Made by a program: the position numbers and the translations under genes. Of a stretch of 64,000 nt of DNA, positions 1 through 9,937 are shown in pieces; position 1 is the first letter of the stretch, and every line of letters begins with the position of its first letter. The notes under the pieces were generated by a model, which searched no databases, was not told where the DNA came from, and was given only the letters and a program-made list of their open reading frames with translations. The DNA comes from JAXLQL01 sp046331625 (lineage in GTDB: Bacteria; Acidobacteriota; Terriglobia; Bryobacterales; Bryobacteraceae), in NCBI GenBank assembly GCA_046331625.1, contig JAXLQL010000016.1:122364-186363 (forward strand), given 5' to 3'.

Positions 1-2077
1 ATTCCTCCACCTCCTTGGCCACGGCCTTGTACACGGCCTCATCGGGATGCGTGATCTTCACTTCGATCGGCTGGGGCGACCACGCGAGGTCACCCACCAG
101 GTCTTCCAAGATGTGCGGGAACTCGAGCTCAGGCAGAGCGGTTTCGCCACCCGTGATTTTCGCGCGAAGCTCCGAGGTCACCTCTTCCACCGAGCGGCTC
201 CGGTGCGACTTGAGCTTGATCAGGAAATCGCCCGTGTTCGGCTCCGCGATGGCCAAGGCCAGCCGAGCGCCGGTTCTGCGCGAATAGCTTTCGATCTCCG
301 GCGTCTCTCGAAGAATCGTTTCGATCTTGCCGAGAATGCGGTCTGTCTCCTGAAGTGACGTGCCCGCTGGCGTTCGGTAGTCCAGTACGAACGCACCCTC
401 GTCCATCTCCGGAAGAAACCCGCTGCCCAGCTCGAGATAGAGACCCGCGCAACTCGCCAGAACCAGGACCACCACGCCCGCGATCACTTTGGGATGCGAG
501 AGACTCCACAGCAGCGCCGACTGGTAGCGCACATTGAGAGCGCGCATGACGCGCCCTTCGCCGGCTGTTTCGGCGTCTTCGGCGCTCAATGCCGTCGCGG
601 CAGGGCGGAGAAGCCACGCCGAGAGGACGGGCGTGAACAGCAGCGCCAATAGCAGCGACGCGAACAACGACGCTACCAGCGCGAGCGCGAGGGCCCGGAA
701 GAACACCGCCGTGATGCCGCCGAGAAAGACCAGCGGCACGAACACCACGATCGGCGTCAGCGTGGATCCGATCAATGCCGGAGTCAGTTCGGTGATGGCG
801 CTGCGCGCCGCATCTCGGGGCTTCTGCCCCATGTACAGGTGGACCGCGATATTCTCCACCACCACGATGGCGTCGTCGATCACCACGCCGATGCAGGCCG
901 CAATGCCACCGAGCGTCATCAGGTTGAAGCCCATGTGGAAAAGCCTCATGCCGATAATCGCGATGAGCACCGCGATGGGAATCACCAGCGCCGCCACGAG
1001 CGTTGCGCGCCAGTTGCCGAGGAACGCCAGCAGAACCCCGACCGAAAGCGCCAATCCGATAAGGATGCTCTCGACGACGCCCGATATCGATTCGCGCACC
1101 AAAATCGATTGATCGTAATAAGTGGAGAGCTCGATGTCCTTCGGTAGCGTTTTGCGGATCTCGGCCAGCTCCGCGTTGACCGCGTCGGCCACCTTCACGG
1201 CGTTCCCGTCGGGTTGCTGCAAGACATTGATCAGCACGGCCGGGCGGCCATTGGCGGTCACGATGTTATAGGTTGGCCGTTCCCCAGGGATGACGCTGGC
1301 GATGTCTTTCACCTTGACCGGATTGCCCTTCACCACATCGACCACGGTGTTCTCGATCTGCTCGGGCTTTTTCATCAAGCCCGTGACCGCGGTCAGATAG
1401 AGGTGGTAGTTTTCCTGGAGCATCCCGGCGGGCTGCAGGATGTTGGCGTTGCGAATCGCATCCACCACCCGTGTCAAGGGCATGTTGAACGCGTTGAGCC
1501 GCCGCGGGTCCACGATCACGTGATACTCCGGAGCGCGCCCACCCACGATGCGCGTCTCCGCCACGCCCTCGAGACGATAGAGGCGCGGGGAAATCTCGTA
1601 GTAGGCGAGGTCCCAAAGTTCCGATGTCTTGCGTGACGGCGAGGTGATGCTGAAGCCCACCATCGGAAACACGGAGAACGTGAGGCGATTGATGTAGAAG
1701 CGGCATTCCGGCGGCAGCGTCGGCGTGATCTGCGAAATTCTTCCCTGCACCAGATGCAAGGCGTTCAGAATATCCACGTCCCAGCGGAAGAACACGCTGA
1801 TTTCCGTCGACCCGCGTGCTGTCACTGACCGCACGGTGGTGACGCCTGGAACAAGCCGGATCGCCTCCTCGATGGGCCTCGTGACCGTGGTCATCTGGAT
1901 GTTGGGCGGGGCGATGCCGTTGTCGACGAGAATGACGATGCGCGGGAAGTCCGTTTGCGGAAAGATGGAGATCGGAATCTGCGGAATCAACAGGAGCCCG
2001 GCCAAGGCGAAAGCGAACGCAACCAGAACCAGTCCGCGGCCATGCCTTAGCGCGAAGGTCGCAAGCGCCGCACTCAC
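1..2077 (-). CDS. RND-family efflux pump inner-membrane subunit (C-terminus beyond window)
   Basis: Proton-driven inner-membrane pump of a tripartite RND efflux system. The GTG start at 2077-2075 overlaps the adaptor stop in a GTGA arrangement, so the two are translationally coupled. The first residues form a membrane anchor followed by IPQIPISIFPQTDFPRI, the usual N-terminal RND signature. The loop IGVVIDDAIVVVEN in the fourth-helix region and LGSGFLPEMDEGAFVLDY at the start of the second half are also typical. About 690 residues are visible against roughly 1030 for the family, so the last third lies outside the window. It is the third gene of the operon 4598 to 1. The substrate cannot be told from sequence: heavy-metal (CusA-like) and hydrophobe/amphiphile pumps share these motifs. 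Confidence 0.93.
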   Translation of the reverse strand, partial: MSAALATFALRHGRGLVLVAFAFALAGLLLIPQIPISIFPQTDFPRIVILVDNGIAPPNIQMTTVTRPIEEAIRLVPGVTTVRSVTARGSTEISVFFRWDVDILNALHLVQGRISQITPTLPPECRFYINRLTFSVFPMVGFSITSPSRKTSELWDLAYYEISPRLYRLEGVAETRIVGGRAPEYHVIVDPRRLNAFNMPLTRVVDAIRNANILQPAGMLQENYHLYLTAVTGLMKKPEQIENTVVDVVKGNPVKVKDIASVIPGERPTYNIVTANGRPAVLINVLQQPDGNAVKVADAVNAELAEIRKTLPKDIELSTYYDQSILVRESISGVVESILIGLALSVGVLLAFLGNWRATLVAALVIPIAVLIAIIGMRLFHMGFNLMTLGGIAACIGVVIDDAIVVVENIAVHLYMGQKPRDAARSAITELTPALIGSTLTPIVVFVPLVFLGGITAVFFRALALALVASLFASLLLALLFTPVLSAWLLRPAATALSAEDAETAGEGRVMRALNVRYQSALLWSLSHPKVIAGVVVLVLASCAGLYLELGSGFLPEMDEGAFVLDYRTPAGTSLQETDRILGKIETILRETPEIESYSRRTGARLALAIAEPNTGDFLIKLKSHRSRSVEEVTSELRAKITGGETALPELEFPHILEDLVGDLAWSPQPIEVKITHPDEAVYKAVAKEVEE

Positions 2078-3333
2078 TTTTCGCCCCCGGCCTTTTCGCC
2101 TCCTGAAATGGACGTTTTCACTTGGGTTCCGTCGGGCATCTCATATCCGCCTTCGATCACCACGGTTTCGCCCGCTTCGAGCCCGCTGAGAACGGCTCGC
2201 TTGTCTCCATTCACGTCGCCGGCTTCCACTTCGCGGCGATGGGCAATCTGCTTTGCATCGACCACGAGCACAACGCCCTTCCTGGTTCCTTCCTCCAGTT
2301 GGAGCGCCGTGACCGGCACCAAGACCGTCTTGCGAATCGTGCCGGTGGTGAAGGCGACGTTGCCGAAAGCTCCTGCGCGGAGCGCGGCAGGCGGGTGCGC
2401 GATTTCGCACCAGACCTCCACCGTTCGCCGTTGCGCATCCACGGACCGGTTGACCACGCTCACGCGTCCGGCGATCGGCGCAACCGAAGCCTCGCCGCTT
2501 TGAAATTCGCACCCCTGGCCGATGCGCACATTGCCGACGCTGAATTCCGGGACCTGGGCTCGCGCCGTAGCCACCGACAAATCGACGAGCGTGAAGATCG
2601 GGGCGCTCGGTTGGCCGAGGTCCCCGGCGTATTGAAACTGCTCAGTGATGACGCCAGCGAAAGGCGCGTGGATTTCGGAAAACTGCAACTGGGCGGTAAC
2701 AGTCGCCAGGCGACCCTTGGCTTGCTCCACCCGCGCTTCAGCAATGCGGATATCCTGCCCTTGGGATTGCTGTTCGAGCAAAGCGAGCGACCGAATCGCG
2801 ACCTCGGAGTTCGTCTTGGCAGTAGAAAGCTCAGTCTCACTCACGAGCAAATCCCGCTGCGGAATCGCGCCCTGGTCGAACAACGCCTTGCGGCGGTCGT
2901 AGATTTTTTGCGCCTGATTGAGCAGGGCGCGTGTCGTCTCCACCTGCCCACGGGCGCGCTCGAGATCGGTGGGGATGGTTCCCCGGCGAACCTTTTCGAG
3001 ATTCGCTTGTGCGTCCGTCAGAGCAGCCTGAGCCTCGTCACGCTGAGCCGACAGGTCGCGATTGTCGATCACGCCGATGAGGGCTCCGCCGCTGACGGTA
3101 TCGCCCTTGCGGTTCTTCAGTTCGCGAATCACTCCCGTCAGCCGCGGCGTGATGTTCGCCTGTTCCTTCGGAAAAATTGTGGCCGGCGCGGTCAGAGAAA
3201 CGGAAATGGTCGCGGCCTCGGCCTTCGCGGTTTTCACTTCCACGACAGGCTTCGCCGGCGCTGGCTCTTCCTCCGCCTTGTGTCCGCATCCTACCAGCCC
3301 AGCCAGTGTCAACAGTACAAGGAAGCGTTTCAT
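2074..3333 (-). CDS. RND efflux periplasmic adaptor (HlyD/MFP family) lipoprotein
   Basis: Periplasmic adaptor joining the RND pump to the outer-membrane channel; 419 residues. The N-terminus MKRFLVLLTLAGLVGCG is a lipoprotein signal with a lipobox ending at Cys, followed by a short Glu/Pro/Ala linker. Next come a lipoyl-like half motif (PRLTGVIRELKNRKGDTVSG), a long helical hairpin of about 120 residues rich in Ala, Gln and Glu, the second lipoyl half (IHAPFAGVITEQFQYAGDLG) and beta-barrel/membrane-proximal domains. The ATG start at 3333-3331 overlaps the TolC-like stop as ATGA, and its own stop overlaps the pump start. This start is preferred because only here does a lipoprotein signal begin; the open frame continues far upstream, antisense to other genes. 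Confidence 0.94.
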   Translation of the reverse strand: MKRFLVLLTLAGLVGCGHKAEEEPAPAKPVVEVKTAKAEAATISVSLTAPATIFPKEQANITPRLTGVIRELKNRKGDTVSGGALIGVIDNRDLSAQRDEAQAALTDAQANLEKVRRGTIPTDLERARGQVETTRALLNQAQKIYDRRKALFDQGAIPQRDLLVSETELSTAKTNSEVAIRSLALLEQQSQGQDIRIAEARVEQAKGRLATVTAQLQFSEIHAPFAGVITEQFQYAGDLGQPSAPIFTLVDLSVATARAQVPEFSVGNVRIGQGCEFQSGEASVAPIAGRVSVVNRSVDAQRRTVEVWCEIAHPPAALRAGAFGNVAFTTGTIRKTVLVPVTALQLEEGTRKGVVLVVDAKQIAHRREVEAGDVNGDKRAVLSGLEAGETVVIEGGYEMPDGTQVKTSISGGEKAGGEK

Positions 3334-4598
3334 CGTCCCGCCGCGACCTCCAGGTCCGCCCGCGCTGCCGCGAGGCTGAAGAGCGTGTTGTAGTAGTTGG
3401 CGCGTGCCTGCTGCAATTGGGTTTGCGCGATCACGACGTCGAGAGCGGGCCCTTCGCCGCCCTCGTACCGTACTCGCGACAACTTCAGGTTCTCCTCGAA
3501 CAGCGTCACCTGCTGATCGGCGCTCCGCAGTTGCTCCCGCGTGGAAGTAGTTCGTGACTTCGCGGCTTCGTACTCTTTGGAAAACGCCCGCTCCGTCAGT
3601 TGACGCGTGCTTTCCACCTGTTGCGATCTGGTGGTGAACTGGCCGGCCAGACTCTTCGCGCGATACCAATCGAAGATCGGCACGTTCAGAGTCGCCACCA
3701 CCGCCGTTCCGCGTTCGCGCCACTCGTAGCGGTTCGCGTCCAGACCGTAGCTGAGCCCCAAGGAGATCTGCGGGAGCAGCATGGCGCGTTCGCGCTTCGC
3801 ATCCAGTTGAAATCCGCGCTTCTGCAGATCGAACAGGCGGAACTCCACGCGCCGGAGGAACGCGCCCGCGGTTTCCGCCGATGGCGCCTCGCTCACAAGC
3901 TGCGAGAGAACGTCCTCGATGTTCAGTTCGGGGTCCACATCCGCAGTCCAATAGCTGGCGAGTTCCTGATTGGCCAGTTTGGCGTCGAGATCGGCGGCGC
4001 GCTTCGATTGGTCGAACGCGGCAACCTGAGCCGACGCCTTCACGAGATCGGCTTGCGCCGCTTCGCCACCCGACAATAGCGCCTTCACCTTGGACTCGAA
4101 CTTCTGCGCCTCGACGAGATTGAGTTGGCTGGCCTCGGCGATCCGCCGCGCGACGAGGACGCGATAGTAGGCAATGGTGACGGCCCTGCGGAGATCGCGC
4201 TCCGACAGTTGTGCTCCGGATTGCGCGATGTCTTGATCCACCTTGGCACGCCCGTACGCCGCTCGAAGCCGGCCCGACGTGTCGACCTCCATCGCCATGC
4301 CTGCCTGGGTGAGGTACTCGCGTGCGCCGTTCAACGCGACGAACGCCTGGCCGCCCGGCCTGGGCGTGTTGTAAATGACCCCTCCGGTGAATCCGGCATG
4401 CGGCAAGAAATTCGACCGCGCGGCCGTGATCCCGAGTGCGGCGATCCGGGCCTCTTGCCGCGCCACTGTCAGCGGCGACGGGACGGAGTTCGCCAAGCGG
4501 ATGCAGTCGGCCAGCGTCAGTGGCTTGGCGGGAGTTTGCCCGGCCGCCTGCGACGCAAGCCACAACGTCGCGGCGAAAAGGGCGGGGACCAATCGCAC
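3330..4598 (-). CDS. TolC-like outer membrane efflux protein
   Basis: Outer-membrane channel of the same tripartite exporter; 422 residues, normal for the family. It begins with a Sec signal peptide (MRLVPALFAATLWLASQAAGQ), then LTLADCIRLA, the usual opening of the first OEP repeat. The rest alternates long coiled-coil helices with short beta segments; the second repeat is recognisable near RVRYEGGEGPALDVVIAQTQ, the typical GxxxxLDVL-like motif. It is first in the operon and its stop overlaps the adaptor start. The 85-bp gap to the divergent cytochrome gene at 4684 must hold both promoters; no clear boxes were identified there. Confidence 0.93.
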   Translation of the reverse strand: MRLVPALFAATLWLASQAAGQTPAKPLTLADCIRLANSVPSPLTVARQEARIAALGITAARSNFLPHAGFTGGVIYNTPRPGGQAFVALNGAREYLTQAGMAMEVDTSGRLRAAYGRAKVDQDIAQSGAQLSERDLRRAVTIAYYRVLVARRIAEASQLNLVEAQKFESKVKALLSGGEAAQADLVKASAQVAAFDQSKRAADLDAKLANQELASYWTADVDPELNIEDVLSQLVSEAPSAETAGAFLRRVEFRLFDLQKRGFQLDAKRERAMLLPQISLGLSYGLDANRYEWRERGTAVVATLNVPIFDWYRAKSLAGQFTTRSQQVESTRQLTERAFSKEYEAAKSRTTSTREQLRSADQQVTLFEENLKLSRVRYEGGEGPALDVVIAQTQLQQARANYYNTLFSLAAARADLEVAAGR

Positions 4599-4683
4599 GT
4601 CTCTTGATTAGAACAGTTCCTCGGGAATTTGGCTTGGCGGCGATTCTCGCGCGTCCGGATTCTCCGGTGTTAGCCTGAGGGGC

Positions 4684-5895
4684 ATGGATCGTCACGCGTT
4701 GTTCGCGGTGGTTGCTATCGGCGTGAATTTTGGAGCGCTCGCTCAGCAAAGTGCGGCGCAGTCGGCGGCGTACGTGGGCTCGGCCGCCTGCAAGACCTGC
4801 CACCCGGCCACTTACGAGCGGTGGTGCAAGACGCGCATGGCGAATGTGGTGCGCGATCCCAAGGTGCACCCCGATGCCATCATTCCGGACTTGAGCAAGC
4901 GGGATCCGTTGGTGAACTTCACGGCGAACGACATCGCCTGGGTTTACGGAAGCAAGTGGAAGCAACGCTATTTCACCAAACGCGGCGACGACTACTATCC
5001 GCTGGGCGCGCAATGGGACGTGACGAACCGCGTCTGGCGTCCTTATAAGGTGGCGGCGAAGACGGATTGGTGGGTGCCGTTCTTTCCAGACGACAACATG
5101 GGCCGCCCGACCGGACAACTGTGCGATGGGTGCCACTCGGTGAATTTCAACATTCAAACCAAGCAGGTGACCGAATGGAACGTCGGCTGTGAGAAGTGCC
5201 ATGGTCCGGGGTCGCTGCATGCCGGCCGCCCGGCGAAGAACAACATTTTGAATCCGGCGCGGGTTGGCAATGTCGAAGCATCCAACGTCTGCATGCAATG
5301 CCACTCCGAGGGCCAGCCCGTCCAACGGCAAATCAACGGGAAGTATTGGGCGTGGCCAGTTGGATTCGATGTGGGCAAGAATCTCCAGGACTACTGGAAG
5401 CTCGAAGAGGCGAAGCCTGGCGAGACGACGTTCACGCATTTCGCCGACGGCAGCGGTCACAAGAATCGAATGCAAGGGAATGATTTCGTGCAGAGTTCGA
5501 TGTACACGCACGGCGTTGCGTGCCACCACTGCCACGATGCGCATGGAACGGCGAACAACGCCGACCTGATCAAGCCCGCGAATTCGGTTTGCCTGACGTG
5601 CCATGGGCCGAATTCGCCGAACGGTCCGCGAGGCGCAACCATCGAAGCGCACACCCATCATGCGGCCACCAGCACTGGCAACGAGTGCGTCGGTTGTCAC
5701 ATGCCGAAAATCGCCCAACAGATCGCGAACGTGAATGTGCGTAGTCACACCTTCCGGTTCATCCCGCCGAGCGAGACTGAAAGCTTGAAAGTGCCGAATG
5801 GCTGCAATAGCTGCCACACGGACAAGTCCACCGCTTGGGCGAGAGACGAGTTGCGGAAGTGGACCAACGTATCGCCGTGGCGAGTCGCGCGGTAG
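4684..5895 (+). CDS. Octaheme c-type cytochrome (cytochrome c554-like)
   Basis: Exported multiheme electron-transfer protein of 403 residues. After a signal peptide-like N-terminus it has eight CxxCH haem-binding motifs: CKTCH, CDGCH, CEKCH, CMQCH, CHHCH, CLTCH, CVGCH and CNSCH. The spacing and extra His residues (for example HTHHA before CVGCH) suit bis-His ligation. The region from CKTCH to CEKCH resembles the cytochrome c554/c-prime fold. The redox partner is unknown; no reductase or oxidase subunit is adjacent. It is divergent from the efflux operon and lies 90 bp upstream of the PSD1 gene, which also has CxxCH motifs, so co-regulation is possible but not shown. Confidence 0.85.
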   Translation: MDRHALFAVVAIGVNFGALAQQSAAQSAAYVGSAACKTCHPATYERWCKTRMANVVRDPKVHPDAIIPDLSKRDPLVNFTANDIAWVYGSKWKQRYFTKRGDDYYPLGAQWDVTNRVWRPYKVAAKTDWWVPFFPDDNMGRPTGQLCDGCHSVNFNIQTKQVTEWNVGCEKCHGPGSLHAGRPAKNNILNPARVGNVEASNVCMQCHSEGQPVQRQINGKYWAWPVGFDVGKNLQDYWKLEEAKPGETTFTHFADGSGHKNRMQGNDFVQSSMYTHGVACHHCHDAHGTANNADLIKPANSVCLTCHGPNSPNGPRGATIEAHTHHAATSTGNECVGCHMPKIAQQIANVNVRSHTFRFIPPSETESLKVPNGCNSCHTDKSTAWARDELRKWTNVSPWRVAR

Positions 5896-5985
5896 CATCG
5901 CGAGGAATGCGCGCAAAGCCGTACCGGCCAGTGCGGAAACCGCTGCGGCACCGCGCGCTCGAAGAACTATAATCGAAGCGAGCCA

Positions 5986-8451
5986 ATGCGGAGAACGGTT
6001 CCCCTCACTCTCGCCGCCGCCGTGTGTCTTCACGCGGCCGCGCCGGACTTCGTCAAAGACGTCCAGCCGATCTTTCGAAAGCGCTGCTCGGGCTGCCACG
6101 GCGCCACGCAGCAGCAGAACGGGCTGCGTTGGGACGACCGCGAAATCGCGATGAAGGGCGGCTACTCGGGCGTTGCCATCGTGAAGGGCAACAGCGCCGA
6201 GAGCAAGCTCATCGCGCGCGTCACGTCCGACAAAGAGCGCTTTCGGATGCCGCCCGCCGGCGCGCGCCTGCCCGAAGCGGAGGTCGCGACGCTCAAGGCC
6301 TGGATCGACGCGGGAGCGCCCTGGCCGGATTCCGTTGCCAAGGCGCCGCAAGCCAAGTCGACGCACTGGTCGTTTCAGCCGGTGAAGCGGACGCCGGTTC
6401 CCGCGGGAACCAAGAGCGCGATCGATTACTTCATCCGCGCGCGGCTGGCCAAAGAAGGCTTCACGCCATCGCCCGAAGCCGACAAGGTCACGCTGCTGCG
6501 GCGCGTGACGCTGGACCTTACCGGGCTTCCGCCAACGGCTCGGGAGACGGACGAATTCCTGGCCGATACGAGCGCCGACGCGTATGAGAAGCAAGTGGAT
6601 CGCCTGTTGCGTTCGCCGCACTACGGCGAGCGTTGGGCACGCCAGTGGATGGACTTGGCTCACTACGCCGACAGCGACGGCTACGAGAAAGATCAGCAAC
6701 GCCCGTGGGCCTGGCGCTACCGCCATTGGCTGATCCAGGCGTTCAACGATGACCTGCCGTTTGACCGCTTCACCATCGAGCAACTCGCGGGCGACCTGCT
6801 TCCCAACCCCACCGTGGAGCAGCGCGTGGCCACCGGGTTCTTGCGCAACACGTTGACCAATCGCGAGGCGGGCGTGGATCGCGACGAGACACGCTTCGAG
6901 CAACTGGTGAATCGCACGAACACGTTCGGCACCACGTGGCTGGGGCTCGCCGTGGGCTGCGCGCAGTGCCACAACCACAAATACGATCCCATCACGCAGC
7001 GCGACTACTATCAGATCCTTTCTTATTTCGACCGCACCGACGAGCGCGATATCGATGCGCCGCTGCCGGGCGAACTCGGTCCCTATTTGGCGGCGATCCA
7101 GACGTACCGCGAGCAACGGCAGAAGCTGCTCGACGAATACGAAGTGCCGAAGCTGATGCCGCAGTGGGAAGAAAAACTCCGGATGGCGATCAACGATCCG
7201 GGCAAGCAGCCGGAGTGGGATTTCGCGCTGACGTCGATGAAAGTGATGTTCGATCGCACGGTGAAGATCCTGACCACGCCACCGGACCAGCGCGAGCCGC
7301 GCGACCGGGAACGGCTGGTGGAGTACTTCGTCTACAGCAACAGCACGTCGATCGGGCTCGACAAAACGAAGATCTTCAACATCGGGAAAGATCTGCGCGG
7401 CAAGCTCACGGAACTGAAGAAGACGCTGCCGCCGTTCAGCCAGGCGCAGGTGATGGTGCACGATCCGTCGGCGGGTCCGACGAAGCTGCGCATTCGAGGC
7501 GCCTGGAATGCTTACGGCATCGATGTTGCTTCGGCCACGCCTGCGTTTCTCACGCAGCCGGGCAAGGATGCGCCCACGCGGCTCGATCTGGCGCGATGGC
7601 TCGTGTCGCGCGATCATCCGCTCACTGCGCGCGTGTGGGTGAATCGCACGTGGCAGGAGTTCTTCGGGCGCGGCATCGTGAAGACGTCGGAAGATTTCGG
7701 CAAGCAGGGCGAGCGTCCAGTGCATCCGGAACTGCTCGATTGGCTGGCGGCGGAGTTCATGGACTCGGGCTGGAGCATGAAGCGGATGCACAAGACGATC
7801 GCGATGTCGGCGACGTACCGGCAGACGTCGAAAGCGCGGCCCGAGCTCGAGCAGAAAGATCCGGAGAACACGCTGCTGGCGCGGCAATCGCGGCTGCGGC
7901 TTTCGGGCGAATCGATTCGCGACGCGGCGCTCGCGGTGAGCGGACTGCTCGATGACGAAGTGGGCGGCCGAAGCGTGAAGCCTCCGCAGCCGGCGGGCGT
8001 GGCCGAGCTCGGCTACGGAGGGCAGAAGTGGATCGTGACCCAGGGCAAGGAGCGCTACCGGCGCGGTGTCTACGTGCACTTCCAGCGGACGACGCCGTTC
8101 CCGATGCTGATGAATTTCGATTCGCCCGACATGAGCGTAGCGTGCTCGCGGCGCGGGCGATCCAACACCGCGCTGCAGGCGTTGAACCTGCTCAATGACG
8201 AGGTGTTCTTCGAAGCCGCGCAAGCGATGGCGTACCGCATCGAGAACGAGGCTCCGGCTTCGCTCACCGATCGAATCGACTATGCGTTCCGCATGTGCCT
8301 GGCCCGCAAGCCTTCCGAAAAAGAGCGTGCGCGGTTGGCCGCTTATCATGACCAGCAAGCTCGTGTGTCGGAGAGCGGCAAGGACTTGGCTCCGTGGGTT
8401 GGGTTGAGCCGCGTGCTGATGAATCTCGACGAATTTGTGACCCGAGAGTAA
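5986..8451 (+). CDS. PSD1 / planctomycete-type cytochrome C domain protein (DUF1549-DUF1553)
   Basis: Large secreted or periplasmic protein of 821 residues found in Planctomycetota, Verrucomicrobiota and Acidobacteriota. Order: a hydrophobic export signal in the first 20 residues; a PSCyt1-like mono-haem domain with CSGCH at about residues 34-38; a DUF1549 region (about 130-345) ending with the conserved CAQCHNHKYDP; and a C-terminal DUF1553 region containing RVWVNRTWQEFFGRGIV and SIRDAALAVSGLL. It is followed after 18 bp by the DUF1501 gene, a very common two-gene arrangement. The function is not established; links to polysaccharide or sulfated-compound use are proposals for the family, not visible here. 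Confidence 0.9.
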   Translation: MRRTVPLTLAAAVCLHAAAPDFVKDVQPIFRKRCSGCHGATQQQNGLRWDDREIAMKGGYSGVAIVKGNSAESKLIARVTSDKERFRMPPAGARLPEAEVATLKAWIDAGAPWPDSVAKAPQAKSTHWSFQPVKRTPVPAGTKSAIDYFIRARLAKEGFTPSPEADKVTLLRRVTLDLTGLPPTARETDEFLADTSADAYEKQVDRLLRSPHYGERWARQWMDLAHYADSDGYEKDQQRPWAWRYRHWLIQAFNDDLPFDRFTIEQLAGDLLPNPTVEQRVATGFLRNTLTNREAGVDRDETRFEQLVNRTNTFGTTWLGLAVGCAQCHNHKYDPITQRDYYQILSYFDRTDERDIDAPLPGELGPYLAAIQTYREQRQKLLDEYEVPKLMPQWEEKLRMAINDPGKQPEWDFALTSMKVMFDRTVKILTTPPDQREPRDRERLVEYFVYSNSTSIGLDKTKIFNIGKDLRGKLTELKKTLPPFSQAQVMVHDPSAGPTKLRIRGAWNAYGIDVASATPAFLTQPGKDAPTRLDLARWLVSRDHPLTARVWVNRTWQEFFGRGIVKTSEDFGKQGERPVHPELLDWLAAEFMDSGWSMKRMHKTIAMSATYRQTSKARPELEQKDPENTLLARQSRLRLSGESIRDAALAVSGLLDDEVGGRSVKPPQPAGVAELGYGGQKWIVTQGKERYRRGVYVHFQRTTPFPMLMNFDSPDMSVACSRRGRSNTALQALNLLNDEVFFEAAQAMAYRIENEAPASLTDRIDYAFRMCLARKPSEKERARLAAYHDQQARVSESGKDLAPWVGLSRVLMNLDEFVTRE

Positions 8452-8469
8452 AGAGTGGAGCAATAAAAC

Positions 8470-9873
8470 ATGAATAGCCGCCGGCGTTTTCTTTCCGATG
8501 TCGCGTGCGGAGTGGGCGCGATGGCCCTGGGCGACCTCATGCACGCCGAGGGATTGACGGCGCGGCCCGATCCGCTCGCGCCGCGCAAGCCGCATTTCGA
8601 GGGTAAGGCGAAGTCCGTGATCTTCATGTTCATGGAGGGCGGGCCGAGCCAGATGGATCTGTACGATCCCAAGCCCGAGCTCGCGAAGTGGCACGGCAAG
8701 CCCGCGCCCGAATCGATCGTGAAGCAATTCAATCTCGCGTTCACGAAGAACAATGCGGCGGTGCTGGCGAGTCCGCGAGTGTTCACCAAGCACGGGCAGA
8801 GCGGCACCGAGATTTCCGATTGGCTGCCGAATATCGCGTCGAACGCGGATGACATTTGCCTCGTACGATCGGTGACGACGGATGCGTTCAATCATCACCC
8901 GGCGCAGTGCCTGATGTTCAGCGGATCGCAGGTGGTGGGCCGGCCGACGCTCGGCGCGTGGAGCGTGTACGGGCTCGGGAGCGAGTCGCGCAATTTGCCG
9001 GGATTCGTGGTGCTGGCGTCGGGCGCGGGCACGAGCGGCGGCGCTTCGAACTTCTCGAGCGGGTTTCTGCCGTCGACGTATCAGGGCACGCTGCTGCGCA
9101 GTTCGGGCGATCCGATTCTGTATGTGTCGAACCCCGGTGGCGTGAGTTCGGCAAGCCAGCGCGCGAGCCTCGACGCGATTCGCGATTTGAACGAAGCGCG
9201 GATGGAAGCGACCGGCGATGCCGAGATCGCCTCGCGCATTGCTTCGTATGAACTGGCGTACCGGATGCAGTCGGCGGGTCCGGAACTGGTGGACTTTTCG
9301 AAGGAGTCGCCCGAGACGCTCGAGATGTACGGCGTGAATGATCCGAAGACGCGTGCCTATGGGACGAATTGCCTGCTGGCGCGGAGGCTGGTGGAGCGCG
9401 GCGTGCGGTTCATCCTGATCATGAACGCGAGTTGGGACAGCCACACGCAGCTCAACAAGAAGCTGAAGGACAACTGCGACCAGACCGATCGCGGCGCCGG
9501 TGCGCTGGTGCGGGATCTGAAGCGGCGCGGGCTGCTCGATTCGACGCTGGTGGTGTGGGGCGGCGAGTTCGGACGGACGCCGGTGTGCGAGATCCGGAAC
9601 ACGATGGAAGCGGACAACGCGGGTCGCGACCATCATCCGCAGGGCTACAGCATGTGGCTGGCAGGCGGCGGAATCAAGGGCGGACAAGTGGTCGGCAAGA
9701 CGGACGAGATGGGGTTCTTCGTGACCGAGGACAAAACCCACGTGCATGATTTGCAGGCGACGATCATGCAGTGCCTGGGATTCGATCACACGCGGTTGAC
9801 GTATCGGTACATGGGCCGGGATTTTCGGTTGACGGATGTCCATGGGAATGTGGTGAAGAAGATGTTGGCGTAG
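8470..9873 (+). CDS. DUF1501 domain-containing protein, Tat-exported
   Basis: Alkaline-phosphatase-fold (sulfatase-like) protein of unknown reaction, 467 residues. A twin-arginine signal is seen at the start (NSRRRFLSDVACG). Family motifs include SVIFMFMEGGPSQMDLYDPK near the N-terminus and, near the C-terminus, VVWGGEFGRTP followed by GRDHHPQGYSMWLAGGGI. The ATG at 8470 follows the PSD1 stop by 18 bp with AGAGTGGAG as a possible ribosome site, so the two form an operon. A palindromic repeat begins at the stop codon. Confidence 0.9.
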   Translation: MNSRRRFLSDVACGVGAMALGDLMHAEGLTARPDPLAPRKPHFEGKAKSVIFMFMEGGPSQMDLYDPKPELAKWHGKPAPESIVKQFNLAFTKNNAAVLASPRVFTKHGQSGTEISDWLPNIASNADDICLVRSVTTDAFNHHPAQCLMFSGSQVVGRPTLGAWSVYGLGSESRNLPGFVVLASGAGTSGGASNFSSGFLPSTYQGTLLRSSGDPILYVSNPGGVSSASQRASLDAIRDLNEARMEATGDAEIASRIASYELAYRMQSAGPELVDFSKESPETLEMYGVNDPKTRAYGTNCLLARRLVERGVRFILIMNASWDSHTQLNKKLKDNCDQTDRGAGALVRDLKRRGLLDSTLVVWGGEFGRTPVCEIRNTMEADNAGRDHHPQGYSMWLAGGGIKGGQVVGKTDEMGFFVTEDKTHVHDLQATIMQCLGFDHTRLTYRYMGRDFRLTDVHGNVVKKMLA

Positions 9874-9915
9874 GGGCAGCGGGACTGAAGTCCCGCGCAG
9901 GCTGAAGCCTGCCCC
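9873..9915. repeat. Nested palindromic REP-like element
   Basis: An outer stem GGGGCA/TGCCCC encloses two perfect inner palindromes side by side: GCGGGACTGAAGTCCCGC (9879-9896) and GCAGGCTGAAGCCTGC (9897-9912). Both have the same 2-nt GA centre. It lies between the DUF1501 stop and the convergent terminase-like gene stop, so it could act as a bidirectional terminator, but it lacks a T tract. The same design recurs at 11173-11263, which suggests a dispersed repeat family. Confidence 0.75.
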
Positions 9916-9937
9916 ACACGGAATTCGGTGCATCGCG

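Noticed and set aside
3334..9933. A very long open frame on the minus strand continuous with the adaptor gene and antisense to the cytochrome, PSD1 and DUF1501 genes
   Set aside because: The composition is that of a shadow frame (Arg/His/Leu-rich without motifs), while the plus strand has three clear protein families. Only the part from 3333 downward is real.
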